Positions 48,791-57,261 of a stretch of DNA of 64,000 bases are shown piece by piece. The first letter of the stretch is position 1, and the number at the start of each line of letters is the position of its first letter. The notes under the pieces are model-generated. The model was not told the DNA's origin. It worked only from the letters and a program-made list of their open reading frames with translations, and made no database searches. Source of the stretch: Dactylosporangium aurantiacum (lineage in GTDB: Bacteria; Actinomycetota; Actinomycetes; Mycobacteriales; Micromonosporaceae); contig NZ_JNYJ01000043.1 in NCBI RefSeq assembly GCF_000716715.1, forward strand, positions 178,153 through 242,152. Reading direction: 5' to 3'. Both the position numbers and the translations under genes were made by a program.

Positions 48791-49555
48791 ATGTCCTGTA
48801 ACGTTTCCGCCAGGACCGAGGGGGTGCTCATCGCCGACGACACCGCCACAGCGACCACCGCACCGGCCGGCGCGCCGGCCGGGCGGGGCATGCACGAGCT
48901 GCGCACCGAGTTCATCCGGGTGGCCGCGCACGAGCTGCGCACCCCGCTGACGTCGATCATCACGTTCGCGAACATGCTCGACGCCGCCGACGACGTCCTC
49001 ACGCTCGACCCGGGCGACCGGCACTCGGCCCTCACCGCGATCCGGCGCAACGCCGAGCGCATGCAGCTCACCGTCGCAGACCTGATGCTGCTGGCCGAGC
49101 TGGAGGCCGCCGAGGTGCCCCTCGACGCGGTCCGGGTCGACCTGCAGCCGCTGCTCGCCGAGGTCACCGGCGGGCTCGCGGTGGCGCTGCACGTACCGTC
49201 GGCGGCCCATCTCTTCGGCGACGAACCGCTGCTGCGCCAGTTGCTGCGCACCGCGGTCGACGTCGCGGGCGTGGTCAACGACGCCGACCGGCCGATCACC
49301 GTCGCCGCGTCCCGGAGCGCGGGGACCTGGACCGTCCAGGTCACCGCGACGGTCACCGGCCCGCTCAGCGCCGAGCGACTGCTGTCGATGCGCATCCCGC
49401 ACCCCGAGCATCCGGGCGAGCACCGCACCGGCGCGCTGGCGCTCATGCTGGGCCGGGAGATCGCCGCCCGGCACGGCGGCGGCATGGTCACCGCGGTGCA
49501 GGAGCACCGGGTCACGGTGACCATCACGCTGCCGCACTCCACCCCGCATTCCTGA
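48791..49555 (+). CDS. Degenerate histidine-kinase-like protein
   Basis: A 254-residue protein. Residues 36-105 are a HisKA dimerisation domain with an intact H-box, AAHELRTPLTS. The following ATPase-like domain (about 130-250) keeps the overall length and ends with VTVTITLP, but lacks the N-box asparagine (the region reads LLRTAVDVAGVV) and the DxGxG G1 box. It probably cannot bind ATP, so it would be phosphorylated by another kinase or act as a heterodimer partner or phosphotransfer protein. It starts at ATG 48791 about 15 bases behind the -10 element. Confidence 0.85.
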   Translation: MSCNVSARTEGVLIADDTATATTAPAGAPAGRGMHELRTEFIRVAAHELRTPLTSIITFANMLDAADDVLTLDPGDRHSALTAIRRNAERMQLTVADLMLLAELEAAEVPLDAVRVDLQPLLAEVTGGLAVALHVPSAAHLFGDEPLLRQLLRTAVDVAGVVNDADRPITVAASRSAGTWTVQVTATVTGPLSAERLLSMRIPHPEHPGEHRTGALALMLGREIAARHGGGMVTAVQEHRVTVTITLPHSTPHS

Positions 49556-49591
49556 CACAGGCTGTCAGGCGCCCGCGGCAGACTGCCGTAC

Positions 49592-49990
49592 ATGGGAAAC
49601 AGGGCCGTCGCGCCGTTCGACATCGACAGCTGGGCCGAGGACGTGTACGACGAGCGCCCCGGCGCCCGCCTGTCGCGCACCAGGATCACCAAGACGTTCA
49701 CCGGCGACTTCACCGGCACCAGCGAGGCCGAGACGCTGATGTGCCGCGCCGAGGTCGAAGGGTCCGCGGCGTACGTCGGGTTCGAGCGCTTCACCGGGAC
49801 GCTGCAGGGCCGCACCGGCACGTTCGTGCTGCACCACACCGCGTCCGGATCCGGCGGCCGGCGCGGCGGTTCGTGGACGGTCGTGCCCGACACCGGCACC
49901 GGCGAGCTGACCGGCCTCAGCGGCGCCGGCGAGATCGTCGTCGCCGAGGACGGCGCGCACACCCTGGTGCTGGAGTACGAACTGGGCTGA
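49592..49990 (+). CDS. DUF3224 family protein
   Basis: A 132-residue beta-barrel protein of the DUF3224 family (allene-oxide-cyclase-like). The opening SWAEDVYDE, the middle FTGDFTGTSEAE and the FVLHHTA-SGSGG segment are typical. Some relatives bind small hydrophobic molecules, but no activity is established. It lies 36 bases after the degenerate kinase-like gene and may be on the same transcript. Confidence 0.85.
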   Translation: MGNRAVAPFDIDSWAEDVYDERPGARLSRTRITKTFTGDFTGTSEAETLMCRAEVEGSAAYVGFERFTGTLQGRTGTFVLHHTASGSGGRRGGSWTVVPDTGTGELTGLSGAGEIVVAEDGAHTLVLEYELG

Positions 49991-50021
49991 CCCGCAACTT
50001 GGCGCGCCTATGGTCGAGATC

Positions 50022-51254
50022 ATGACGAGCACGACGACGCGCGCGTACCCGGTCCCAACCGACGAGCAGGAACGGCTGCGGTCCCTCGCCGACTACGGCG
50101 TCATCGGCGCTCCCCCGCTGCCGGACCTGCCGTCGGTCGTCGAGCTCGCCGCGTACGTGTGCGGCGTGCCGAACGCGGTCGTCAACCTCATCTCCGCGAC
50201 CCAGCAGCACCAGCTGGCCGCCTACGGCTTCGAGGCCGGCGTCTGCGACCGCGGGGACTCCATGTGCGCGGTCAGCATCGTCGAGGCGGAGACCGTCGTC
50301 GTGCGTGACGCGACCCTCGACCCGCGCTTCGCACGCAACCCGTTCGTCACCGGCGAGATCGACGACGTGCGCTTCTACGCCTCCGCGCACCTGCGCGACC
50401 GCGACGGCCACGTGCTGGGCACACTGTGCGTCTTCGACCAGCGGCCGCACGACCTCACCCCGCAGCAGCGCGAGGGCCTCGACAAGCTGGCCCGGATGGT
50501 CATGGACGTGATGGACCTGCACCGGCACGGCCAGCTGCTGCAGGAGGCCCTCGACAAGGTGCGGCGCACCACCGTCGAGCTGCAGCGCTCCAACGCCTCC
50601 CTGCAGCACTTCGCCGGCCAGGTCAGCCACGACCTGAAGAACCCGCTCACCGGCGTGCTCGGCTTCGTGGCCATGCTCGCCGAGATCGACACGGTCGTCG
50701 CCGACCCCACCGCGAAACGCTGCATCGACCGGGCCCTGTCCTCCGCGACCCGGATGTGGCGCATGATCGAGGACGTCCTGTCACACGCGGCGCTCGGTGG
50801 ACGCCCGTCCTTCGCCCCGGTCGACCTGGGCTCCCTCACGCAGCAGGTCGTCGACGACGTCAGCGCCGCGATCTCGGCCGCCCGGGCGACGGTGGACGTC
50901 GGCCCGCTGCCCGTCGCGCACGGCGACGCCACCCAGCTGCGCGTGCTCATCCAGAACCTGCTGAGCAACGCGCTCAAGTTCCGCCGCCGCGACCGCGACT
51001 GCCGGATCACCGTCACCGGCGAGGAGACCCCGGACGGCTGGACGATCGCGGTCGCCGACAACGGCATCGGCATCCCCGCCGAGGACCGGCCGCGCGTGCT
51101 GGAGATGTTCACCCGGCTGCGCGCCGACGTCGAGGGCTCCGGCATCGGCCTGGCCACCTGCCAGCGCATCGTGGAGGCGCACGGCGCCACCCTCGTCATC
51201 GACGAGACCCCGGGCGGCGGCACCACCGTGCGCGTCACGCTGCCGCGCCCCTGA
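50022..51254 (+). CDS. GAF sensor histidine kinase
   Basis: A 410-residue soluble kinase. A GAF domain (about residues 20-165) of the type with GDSMCAVSI and FYASAHL motifs is followed by a coiled segment, HisKA with VSHDLKNPLTG and a HATPase with NLLSNALKF, DNGIGIP and GSGIGLA. The start may be ATG 50022, 8 bases behind a TATGGT element, or ATG 50010. It precedes the NarL-type regulator by about 200 bases, separated by a hairpin, so partnership is possible but not certain; NarL regulators usually pair with HisKA_3 kinases. Confidence 0.93.
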   Translation: MTSTTTRAYPVPTDEQERLRSLADYGVIGAPPLPDLPSVVELAAYVCGVPNAVVNLISATQQHQLAAYGFEAGVCDRGDSMCAVSIVEAETVVVRDATLDPRFARNPFVTGEIDDVRFYASAHLRDRDGHVLGTLCVFDQRPHDLTPQQREGLDKLARMVMDVMDLHRHGQLLQEALDKVRRTTVELQRSNASLQHFAGQVSHDLKNPLTGVLGFVAMLAEIDTVVADPTAKRCIDRALSSATRMWRMIEDVLSHAALGGRPSFAPVDLGSLTQQVVDDVSAAISAARATVDVGPLPVAHGDATQLRVLIQNLLSNALKFRRRDRDCRITVTGEETPDGWTIAVADNGIGIPAEDRPRVLEMFTRLRADVEGSGIGLATCQRIVEAHGATLVIDETPGGGTTVRVTLPRP

Positions 51255-51273
51255 GCGCTCCCCCGGTGAATCC

Positions 51274-51321
51274 ACCGCAGGAGCGGACGTTGTCCACCGG
51301 TGTCCGATTGTCCTGCGGTGC
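51274..51321 (+). terminator. Hairpin after the GAF kinase gene
   Basis: A 10-bp perfect stem CACCGCAGGA / TCCTGCGGTG around a 28-base loop that contains a second CGGAC/GTCCG pair. It has no T-run. Confidence 0.5.
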
Positions 51322-51451
51322 AGCACGGTTGCCGACGAGGGCAGGTCCATTGCAGCACCTGGCGACCCGGCGGCGCGCCCTGCCACGCTTACCTGGCAAT
51401 GATCCACGCCGTAAACGTGCAGGCCACGGCACACCTTCCCGAGGAGCCCAG

Positions 51452-52087
51452 ATGACGATCCGACTGGTCGCCGTCGATGAACACGTCCTTCTCCGACTCG
51501 GCCTCAACCGTGTCGTGGCGACCGTGCCGGACATCACCCTGGTCGGCGAGGCCGGCAGCGCCGCCGAGGCGGAACGGGTCGTCGCCGAGACCCGCGCCGG
51601 CGTGGTCACCATCGACGCCTCCCTCGCCGACAGCGACGGCATCAGCCTCGCCCGCCGCCTCCGCGTCACCAACCCCGACCTCGGCGTCGTGCTGCTCAGC
51701 GCGGTCAGCGACGACAACCTGCTGTACCGCGCCCTCGACGCCGGCCTGTCCGCCTACGTCACCAAGGCCGCCCCCATCCCCGCCGTCCTCGCCGCGATCC
51801 GCCATGCCGCGGTCGCCCCGCACTCCTTCACCGCGCCCGGCCTGTCCTCCGCCCTGTCCCGCCGCCGCGGCCAGACCGGCCTGCTCAGCCAGCGCGAGCA
51901 GGAGGTCCTGTCCCTCATGCGCGACGGCCTGAGCCTGCCGACGATCGCCCAGCGCCTCGCTGTCTCCGAGGCCACCGTGAAGACGTACGTCTCCCGCCTG
52001 TACAGCAAGCTGCGGGTCAACAACCGCTCCCAGGCCCTGATGGCCGCCGTCAACCAGGGCCTGCTGGTCTCGGCGGACGCCGCCTGA
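51452..52087 (+). CDS. NarL/LuxR-family response regulator
   Basis: A 211-residue regulator. The receiver (AVDEHVL, phosphoacceptor in VTIDASL, YVTKAA) is complete but divergent, with DE in place of DD at the acidic pocket. The C-terminal LuxR-type HTH has LSQREQEVLSLMRDGLS and ATVKTYVSRLYSKL, the recognition helix. A GAGGAG site is 5 bases before the ATG. It is followed by a strong terminator. Confidence 0.94.
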   Translation: MTIRLVAVDEHVLLRLGLNRVVATVPDITLVGEAGSAAEAERVVAETRAGVVTIDASLADSDGISLARRLRVTNPDLGVVLLSAVSDDNLLYRALDAGLSAYVTKAAPIPAVLAAIRHAAVAPHSFTAPGLSSALSRRRGQTGLLSQREQEVLSLMRDGLSLPTIAQRLAVSEATVKTYVSRLYSKLRVNNRSQALMAAVNQGLLVSADAA

Positions 52088-52098
52088 CCCTGATACCG

Positions 52099-52134
52099 AA
52101 GCGCGGACCGGCTCCCCCTTGCCGGTCCGCGCTT
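52099..52134 (+). terminator. Intrinsic terminator after the NarL-type gene
   Basis: A perfect 14-bp stem AAGCGCGGACCGGC / GCCGGTCCGCGCTT with an 8-base loop and further Ts behind. Confidence 0.9.
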
Positions 52135-52271
52135 TTCGTCGTCCGGCGACGCCGAGCTGAGCCCAACGACGGTCGTGTACCTCACGGCGCGCGGGCAGGG
52201 CGTTGCGGCGGTTGGCGTGGTGGCCAATGATGGCTGCGGTGCCGTGACCGCCGCGCGGGGAGGACGTGCGA

Positions 52272-52817
52272 ATGACGATCGCCCTGGAGACCGCCAGTCT
52301 GGTGGCCGGTCTTGCCGGTCTGTTGGCGGCGGTGTTCGCGCTCGTCCAGGCAGCCGCCGCCCGGAAGCAGTCGCGCTCGGCGCAGGACCAGGTGGAGCTG
52401 ATGCGCCAGCAGCTGGTGCTGGCCGAGCGGCAGCTGGCCGTCCAGGTCGACTCGGCGCGGCTGAGCGTGCAGCAGGCCGAGGCGTACGCCGGGGCCGAGA
52501 CGGCGATCGCCTGGCGGGACCAGGTGCTCGCGTTCCACGACCGGGGACTGACGCCGGGGCAGATCCGGTACGTCATGCACCTGGAGCACGGGGGCGCCGG
52601 GTACGAGGGCTGGCACGGCCGGATCGACGACATCGTGCGGGGGCTGCGGCCGGCCGGCGGCGCGGCGTCCACGGCCGCTCCGTCGTGCGACGAGATGCCG
52701 GACACCCGGGAAGGCTGCACCGGGCCGTGCCGGGCCACGGTCGAGGACAGCGGCGTCGCCCGGTTCCGGGACCTCGACACCGGGTCGCCGAACCAGGCGG
52801 CCGGTCAGCCCGCGTAG
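52272..52817 (+). CDS. Small membrane protein with coiled coil
   Basis: A 181-residue protein. A transmembrane helix at about residues 5-28 is followed by a coiled coil (QSRSAQDQVELMRQQLVLAE to about residue 80) and a soluble part of unknown fold with several cysteines (CDEMPDTREGCTGPC). I do not recognise the family. The ATG at 52272 has GGGGAGGA 7 bases upstream; GTG 52266 is too close. It is convergent with the pilin-like gene. Confidence 0.7.
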   Translation: MTIALETASLVAGLAGLLAAVFALVQAAAARKQSRSAQDQVELMRQQLVLAERQLAVQVDSARLSVQQAEAYAGAETAIAWRDQVLAFHDRGLTPGQIRYVMHLEHGGAGYEGWHGRIDDIVRGLRPAGGAASTAAPSCDEMPDTREGCTGPCRATVEDSGVARFRDLDTGSPNQAAGQPA

Positions 52818-52840
52818 CCGGTCCCGCGGCCGCGCGGTGG

Positions 52841-52990
52841 CTACCAGGTGGTGACGTCGCCGCCGAGGAGGGTGATCGCGGCCACGGACGTGACGCCGAC
52901 CAGGACGGCGGCGAGGCCGACGTCGAGGGTGGCGGCGCCGCGGTCGTCGCGCACGAGACGGGCGTGCAGCCTGGCGATCAGGTTGGTCAT
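52841..52990 (-). CDS. Flp-pilin-like small membrane protein
   Basis: A 49-residue protein. A short basic N-terminus (NLIARLHARLVRDDRG) leads to ATLDVGLAAVLVGVTSVAAITLLGG, a hydrophobic helix like that of Flp/Fap pilins and related small proteins. Prepilin peptidase or tad genes are absent nearby. An AAGGAG site precedes the ATG. Confidence 0.6.
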   Translation of the reverse strand: MTNLIARLHARLVRDDRGAATLDVGLAAVLVGVTSVAAITLLGGDVTTW

Positions 52991-53208
52991 TCTCAACTCC
53001 TTCGAGGTGGCGTTCGGTACGTCCAGCATGACGGAACGTGACCGGCCGGCGCTGTCCCGTGGGGGTGCGGTGAGCGGGGGATGAACGCCTGACATGGGGT
53101 TGCCGCGCAGGTGTCGGAAGGCGGCAGAAGGGCATCCAGCGAGCCATGTCGGCACCTTGTTTGCGGAAAGTCACCCCTTCGGGGTGGCGCGCGGATCAGA
53201 ATGGGTCT

Positions 53209-53994
53209 GTGCCAAAGATCGACACTGGTCTGGCAAAGCTGCTCGTGCTGGTCCTCGTGGCCGGTTCATTGACGGCCCCGGTGGCGTCGGTGAGCGTGTC
53301 ACGCTCCGCTGTCGCGCGTGGCTGGTTGCCGGTCATCCCGGGTCCACCGGTCGGCGAGCCCGCGGGCGCCGCGGACAGCGGCGGGCGGTGCGCCGACCCG
53401 GCCGGGACGTGGCTCGGCATGCGCTGGCGCAACCAGCTGCGGTGGCGGGTCAACGAGCAGACGATCCCCGCGTACCTCGGCGACCGCGCGAGGGTCGTCC
53501 AGTCGCTGCGCAGCGCCGCGACCACGGTGGACACCGGGCGCAACGACTGCGGGCTGCCCGCGAACCTCGGCATCGACGAGTCGTACGCCGGCCGCACCGA
53601 CCACCGTGCGGGCGTGACCGCGGCGGGCGGCTGCGGCGAGCGCGACGGACACAACGCCGTCTCGTTCGGGCGGCTGGAGCAGGGGCTGCTCGCCGTCACC
53701 TGCATCTGGTGGTTCGGCGGCAAGGAGAACGGCCGCAGCGTCGAGGCCGACATCCTCATCGACGACACCGAGGGGCTGTTCTTCACCACGACACCGGCGG
53801 ACTGCGCGTCGCGGTGGGACCTGGAGGGCACCGTGACCCACGAGTTCGGGCACGCCTTCGGGCTCGGGCACGTGCCGTTCGCCGAGCACGGCACCCAGAC
53901 GATGACCGACGGGCTCCCGGACTGCTCCACGGCGTACCGCGGACTCGGGCTCGGCGACTACCTGACGCTCAAGCAGCAGTACGGCACCAACTGA
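53209..53994 (+). CDS. Secreted matrixin-type zinc metalloprotease
   Basis: A 261-residue exported protein. An N-terminal signal/anchor helix (about residues 8-28) is followed by a domain with several cysteines and the extended zinc motif HEFGHAFGLGH (HExxHxxGxxH) and a Met-turn candidate TMTDG, the pattern of M10-type metzincins. Activity as an extracellular endopeptidase is likely; the substrate is unknown. The GTG at 53209 is chosen as the start because it gives a standard signal peptide. It is followed after 114 bases by the glucosaminidase gene. Confidence 0.87.
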   Translation: MPKIDTGLAKLLVLVLVAGSLTAPVASVSVSRSAVARGWLPVIPGPPVGEPAGAADSGGRCADPAGTWLGMRWRNQLRWRVNEQTIPAYLGDRARVVQSLRSAATTVDTGRNDCGLPANLGIDESYAGRTDHRAGVTAAGGCGERDGHNAVSFGRLEQGLLAVTCIWWFGGKENGRSVEADILIDDTEGLFFTTTPADCASRWDLEGTVTHEFGHAFGLGHVPFAEHGTQTMTDGLPDCSTAYRGLGLGDYLTLKQQYGTN

Positions 53995-54108
53995 CCCACT
54001 GCCCGCAGTGGACGGCCGCAACGCCCCGGCACCCGGCGGGGACCTGGCCGCGCTACCCGGACTGACGACCTTTGAGGGGACCACCCACCCCTCATGGGAG
54101 ATCAGTTC

Positions 54109-54999
54109 ATGTTGCGCAAACTCAGCACCTACCTCTTCGTGCCCGCGATGGCGCTGGCCGCGACGGCGACGACGCTCGTCGTGGCCGCCGCCCCGGCCGA
54201 CGCGGCCGTCGTCTCCGTCCGTGTCAACGGCAGCCTTGCCGCCCGCAACGGCGCCGCCAACTGGTTCACACAGACCCGGAAGCTCAAGAACAAGCAGAAG
54301 GTCACGGTCACCTGCAAGGTCAGCGGCCAGTACCTGCGTGGCAACGTGCGCCGCACCGCCCAGTGGGACCGCCTCGCGCTCGGTGACTTCATCTCCCACG
54401 CGTACGTGTCCGGCAACCCGAAGCTGCCCACCTGCAAGGCCGACCCGCCCGCCCCGGCACCGGCGCCGACCGTGGTGGCCGCGCCCGTCTCGACCGTGCC
54501 GATGGGCCCGACCGGGAACATGACCAACGAGCAGTTCCTGGCCGCGTCCATCCCCGCCGCCCAGCAGAGCCAGCGCGATACCCGCGTGCCGACGTCGGTC
54601 ACGCTCGCCCAGGCGATCCTCGAGTCCGGCTGGGGCCGCAGCTCGCTGTCCGCCAACGACCGCAACTTCTTCGGCATGAAGTGCTTCAACAACGCGCCCG
54701 GCTCGTACGCCGCTGGCTGCAGGTCGTACAGCACCCAGGAGTGCAACGCCGCGGGCGTGTGCAGCACGACGGTCGCGACGTTCCGCACGTACGCCACCGC
54801 CACCGCCTCCTTCACCGACCACGGCATGGCGCTGAAGAACCTGAGCCGTTACGCGGCCGCCTTCAACTACACGAACAACCCGAACCAGTTCGTCGCCGAG
54901 GTGCACAAGGGCGGCTACGCCACCGACCCGCTGTACACCACGAAGCTGGTCAACCTGATGACGAAGTACAACCTGTACCAGTACGACCTCGCCGTGTAG
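54109..54999 (+). CDS. Secreted GH73 N-acetylglucosaminidase with SH3-like domain
   Basis: A 296-residue exported protein. The signal peptide (about residues 1-32) ends ADA-AV. An SH3-like wall-binding domain (about 34-110) is followed by a Pro-rich linker and the GH73 domain, with the catalytic glutamate in LAQAILESGWGRS and the FFGMKC region. A disulfide between CF and CRSYSTQEC segments is possible. It cleaves the glycan strands of peptidoglycan. In this genome it could act in spore or flagellar wall passage; that is inference. A GGGAG site and a T5 terminator frame the gene. Confidence 0.93.
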   Translation: MLRKLSTYLFVPAMALAATATTLVVAAAPADAAVVSVRVNGSLAARNGAANWFTQTRKLKNKQKVTVTCKVSGQYLRGNVRRTAQWDRLALGDFISHAYVSGNPKLPTCKADPPAPAPAPTVVAAPVSTVPMGPTGNMTNEQFLAASIPAAQQSQRDTRVPTSVTLAQAILESGWGRSSLSANDRNFFGMKCFNNAPGSYAAGCRSYSTQECNAAGVCSTTVATFRTYATATASFTDHGMALKNLSRYAAAFNYTNNPNQFVAEVHKGGYATDPLYTTKLVNLMTKYNLYQYDLAV

Positions 55000-55015
55000 G
55001 TCGTCCTCCCCGCTG

Positions 55016-55064
55016 CGGCGGCGGTCATGTCCGGTTCACCCCGGGCGTGGCCGCCGCCGTTTTT
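55016..55064 (+). terminator. Intrinsic terminator after the glucosaminidase gene
   Basis: A 9-bp stem CGGCGGCGG / CCGCCGCCG around a 26-base loop, directly followed by TTTTT. Confidence 0.88.
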
Positions 55065-55096
55065 CGCTTCCGTGCGCTGTCATCAAAGCGCCGGGT

Positions 55097-55133
55097 CGGA
55101 TGCGTGTTAGGGCTGACCCGTTGGACGCATCCG
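55097..55133 (+). promoter_or_regulatory. Inverted repeat upstream of the ECF sigma gene
   Basis: CGGATGCGT (55097-55105) and ACGCATCCG (55125-55133) form a perfect 9-bp inverted repeat with a 19-base spacer. The right arm runs into the GGAAGG ribosome site. It could be an operator or a translation-controlling hairpin. Confidence 0.55.
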
Positions 55134-55147
55134 GAAGGCGCGATGAC

Positions 55148-55654
55148 GTGACGTTCGAAGAGTTCGTGGCGGCCCGGCTCGGGGTCCTGGTGCGCTACGC
55201 GACGGTGGTGACCTGTGACGCGGACCTGGCCCAGGACATCACCCAGGACGTGCTGATCAAGGCGGGGGCGCGCTGGTCGCGGATCGGGCGGCTCGACGCG
55301 CCGGAGCTGTACCTCAAGCGCATGGTGGTCAACGAGTTCCTGTCCTGGCGGCGGCGCCGGGCGGCGCAGCTCATCCCGCTGGCCCGCGAGTCGCTGGACA
55401 CCATGACGGCGCCGGCGCCGGACCCCAGCGGGCCGCGGGACGAACGCGACGCGATGCTGCGGCTCATCGCCGCGCTGACGCCCCGGCAGCGGGCGGTCGT
55501 CGCGTTGCGCTTCTACGAGGACATGTCCATCGACCAGATCGCCGACCTCATGGGCTGCCGGCCGGTCACGGTCCGCACCTACCTAGCCCGCGCGCTGGCG
55601 ACGCTGCGCGAGGCGTTTCCGGCCGCTCGAGTCATGACAGGAGACCAGGCATGA
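55148..55654 (+). CDS. ECF sigma factor (SigE-family)
   Basis: A 168-residue sigma factor with only regions 2 and 4. Region 2 has DLAQDITQDVLIKAGARWSRI and region 4 LTPRQRAVVALRFYEDMSIDQIADLMGCRPVTVRTYLARALATLR. It directs RNA polymerase to a small regulon, usually surface or oxidative stress. The GTG start has GGAAGG 9 bases upstream. Its stop overlaps the next gene (ATGA), a membrane protein that may act as its anti-sigma factor. Confidence 0.94.
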   Translation: MTFEEFVAARLGVLVRYATVVTCDADLAQDITQDVLIKAGARWSRIGRLDAPELYLKRMVVNEFLSWRRRRAAQLIPLARESLDTMTAPAPDPSGPRDERDAMLRLIAALTPRQRAVVALRFYEDMSIDQIADLMGCRPVTVRTYLARALATLREAFPAARVMTGDQA

Positions 55655-56745
55655 CCACCCCCATCGAGGACCTGATCCGGGCGGCCCAGCAGCGCCAGGC
55701 GGAGCGGGCGCACCGGCCCGACCGGCTGCTGTCCGAGCTGCCGGCGCGGGCCGCCCGCCGGACCCGCCGACGCAGGTACCAGACGCTCGCGACGGTCGCC
55801 GCGGCCGCCGCCGTCGCCGCGGTCCTGACGGTGCCGGCGCTCGGCCTGCGCGACGCCCCGGACGGCGCAGCGTCGCAGCCGGCGGCGCAGCCGCCCTCGG
55901 CCGCCCCGGCCGGCACCGAAGGGACCCCGACGTTCCCGCCGGTCGCGCTGCGGTACCGCCCCACCTGGCTGCCGGCCGGCCTCACCGAACGGATCCGCGT
56001 CGCACAGCCCGTGGCGAACGGGAACGGCTCGCCGGCCAGCGTGCTGCGCGTCTGGACCGACCAGCCGGTCGGCACCGACGGCGCCGGGGCGCGCCGCACG
56101 CTCCTCCTGAGCATGCGGCAGGCCAGCGGCGCCGACGACCCGCTGGCCAACACCGGCGTCCCGGTCGACATCAACGGCACGGTGGGCTACTACCACGCCG
56201 GCGACAAGCCGTACGTGGAATGGCGGGCCGGCGCCGACACGGTCGTGTCGGTGACCCAGCGCGAGCTGAACCTGTCCGAGCAGGACATGCTGCGGATCGC
56301 CCGGTCGGTGCAGTCCGACGTGACCCCGCTGCGGGTGCCGCTGCGGGTGGACTGGCTGCCCGACGGCATGCGCGTCATCAACGGGGAGGTCAGCGGTGAC
56401 TCGCCGGCCTCGTGGATGGCCAGGCTCAACGCCGGGCGGCCACGCAACCCGGACGGCACCGCCACCAGCCAGCAGAGCGTCACCGTGTACCTGAGCCCGA
56501 CGACCACGGCACCGGCCGGCGGGCGGAGCCTGACCGTCAACGGGCACCCGGCGCGGCTCGTGGCCCGCACCGACCGGCCGCTGGACATGCGGTACCTCGT
56601 CGTCGACCTCGGCGACGGCCGGAAGCTCACGGTGCTCGGCACGGCGCTGCCGGCCGACCCGATGACCGACGACGACCTGATCCGGATCGGTGAGCACGCC
56701 GCGCCGGCCGGCCCCGCCGACGTCGCGTGGATCGCCGACCGATGA
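55651..56745 (+). CDS. Membrane protein, probable anti-sigma factor
   Basis: A 364-residue protein. The N-terminal cytoplasmic segment (about residues 1-40, RLLSELPARAARRTRRRR) is basic, then one transmembrane helix (about 44-64), a Pro/Ala linker and a large extracytoplasmic domain. The domain has two similar halves (each with RYRPTWLPAGL or RVDWLPDGM). No zinc HxxxCxxC anti-sigma motif is present. The 4-base overlap with the sigma gene and the topology suggest sequestration of the sigma factor and sensing outside the membrane. Confidence 0.8.
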   Translation: MTTPIEDLIRAAQQRQAERAHRPDRLLSELPARAARRTRRRRYQTLATVAAAAAVAAVLTVPALGLRDAPDGAASQPAAQPPSAAPAGTEGTPTFPPVALRYRPTWLPAGLTERIRVAQPVANGNGSPASVLRVWTDQPVGTDGAGARRTLLLSMRQASGADDPLANTGVPVDINGTVGYYHAGDKPYVEWRAGADTVVSVTQRELNLSEQDMLRIARSVQSDVTPLRVPLRVDWLPDGMRVINGEVSGDSPASWMARLNAGRPRNPDGTATSQQSVTVYLSPTTTAPAGGRSLTVNGHPARLVARTDRPLDMRYLVVDLGDGRKLTVLGTALPADPMTDDDLIRIGEHAAPAGPADVAWIADR

Positions 56746-57215
56746 CCGAGAGGCCTGGCATGGATGTGGTACGCGCACACGGCAAACACCGGCCGGCGCC
56801 CCGGGACAGGTACACCGGCGGCGTCTGGATCGGCACCGAATCCGTCCTCACCGAACCGTCCCACCTGCGGACCTACAGCGCGCAATTCAGCCCGGGCGCC
56901 CGGACGGCCTGGCACCGCGACCCGCACGGCCGGGTGCTGCACGTGCTGTACGGTGCGGGCCGCGTGCAGCGCCGCGGCGGCCCGGTCCTCGAGGTCGGCG
57001 CCGGGGACACGGTGGTCGTCCACGCCGGCGAGTGGCACTGGCACGGCGCGGCGCCGAACTCGTGCTTCGCGGTGCTGTCGACGGGCGGGACCGGCGGCGA
57101 CGGCACCGAATGGGCGGCGCACGTGAGTGACGCCGAGTTCCTGCGGCCGGCGCTGCCCGCCTCGACGCCGGCCCCGGACCCGAACCGGACCCCGTGGCGC
57201 GAGCCGAGCTGGTGA
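56742..57215 (+). CDS. Cupin domain protein
   Basis: A 157-residue single cupin. Motif 1 is in GARTAWHRDPHGRVLHVLYG and motif 2 in AGDTVVVHAGEWHWHGA, with metal histidines present. It resembles mandelonitrile-lyase-like or carboxymuconolactone-related cupins with a WH motif. The ATG overlaps the previous stop (ATGA), making it the third gene of the sigma operon; it may be an effector enzyme of the regulon. Confidence 0.85.
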   Translation: MTERPGMDVVRAHGKHRPAPRDRYTGGVWIGTESVLTEPSHLRTYSAQFSPGARTAWHRDPHGRVLHVLYGAGRVQRRGGPVLEVGAGDTVVVHAGEWHWHGAAPNSCFAVLSTGGTGGDGTEWAAHVSDAEFLRPALPASTPAPDPNRTPWREPSW

Positions 57216-57261
57216 CGCGCCCGGTGCGCTGTCCCCGGACCTCGGGCCGCGGCCCGCGGGG

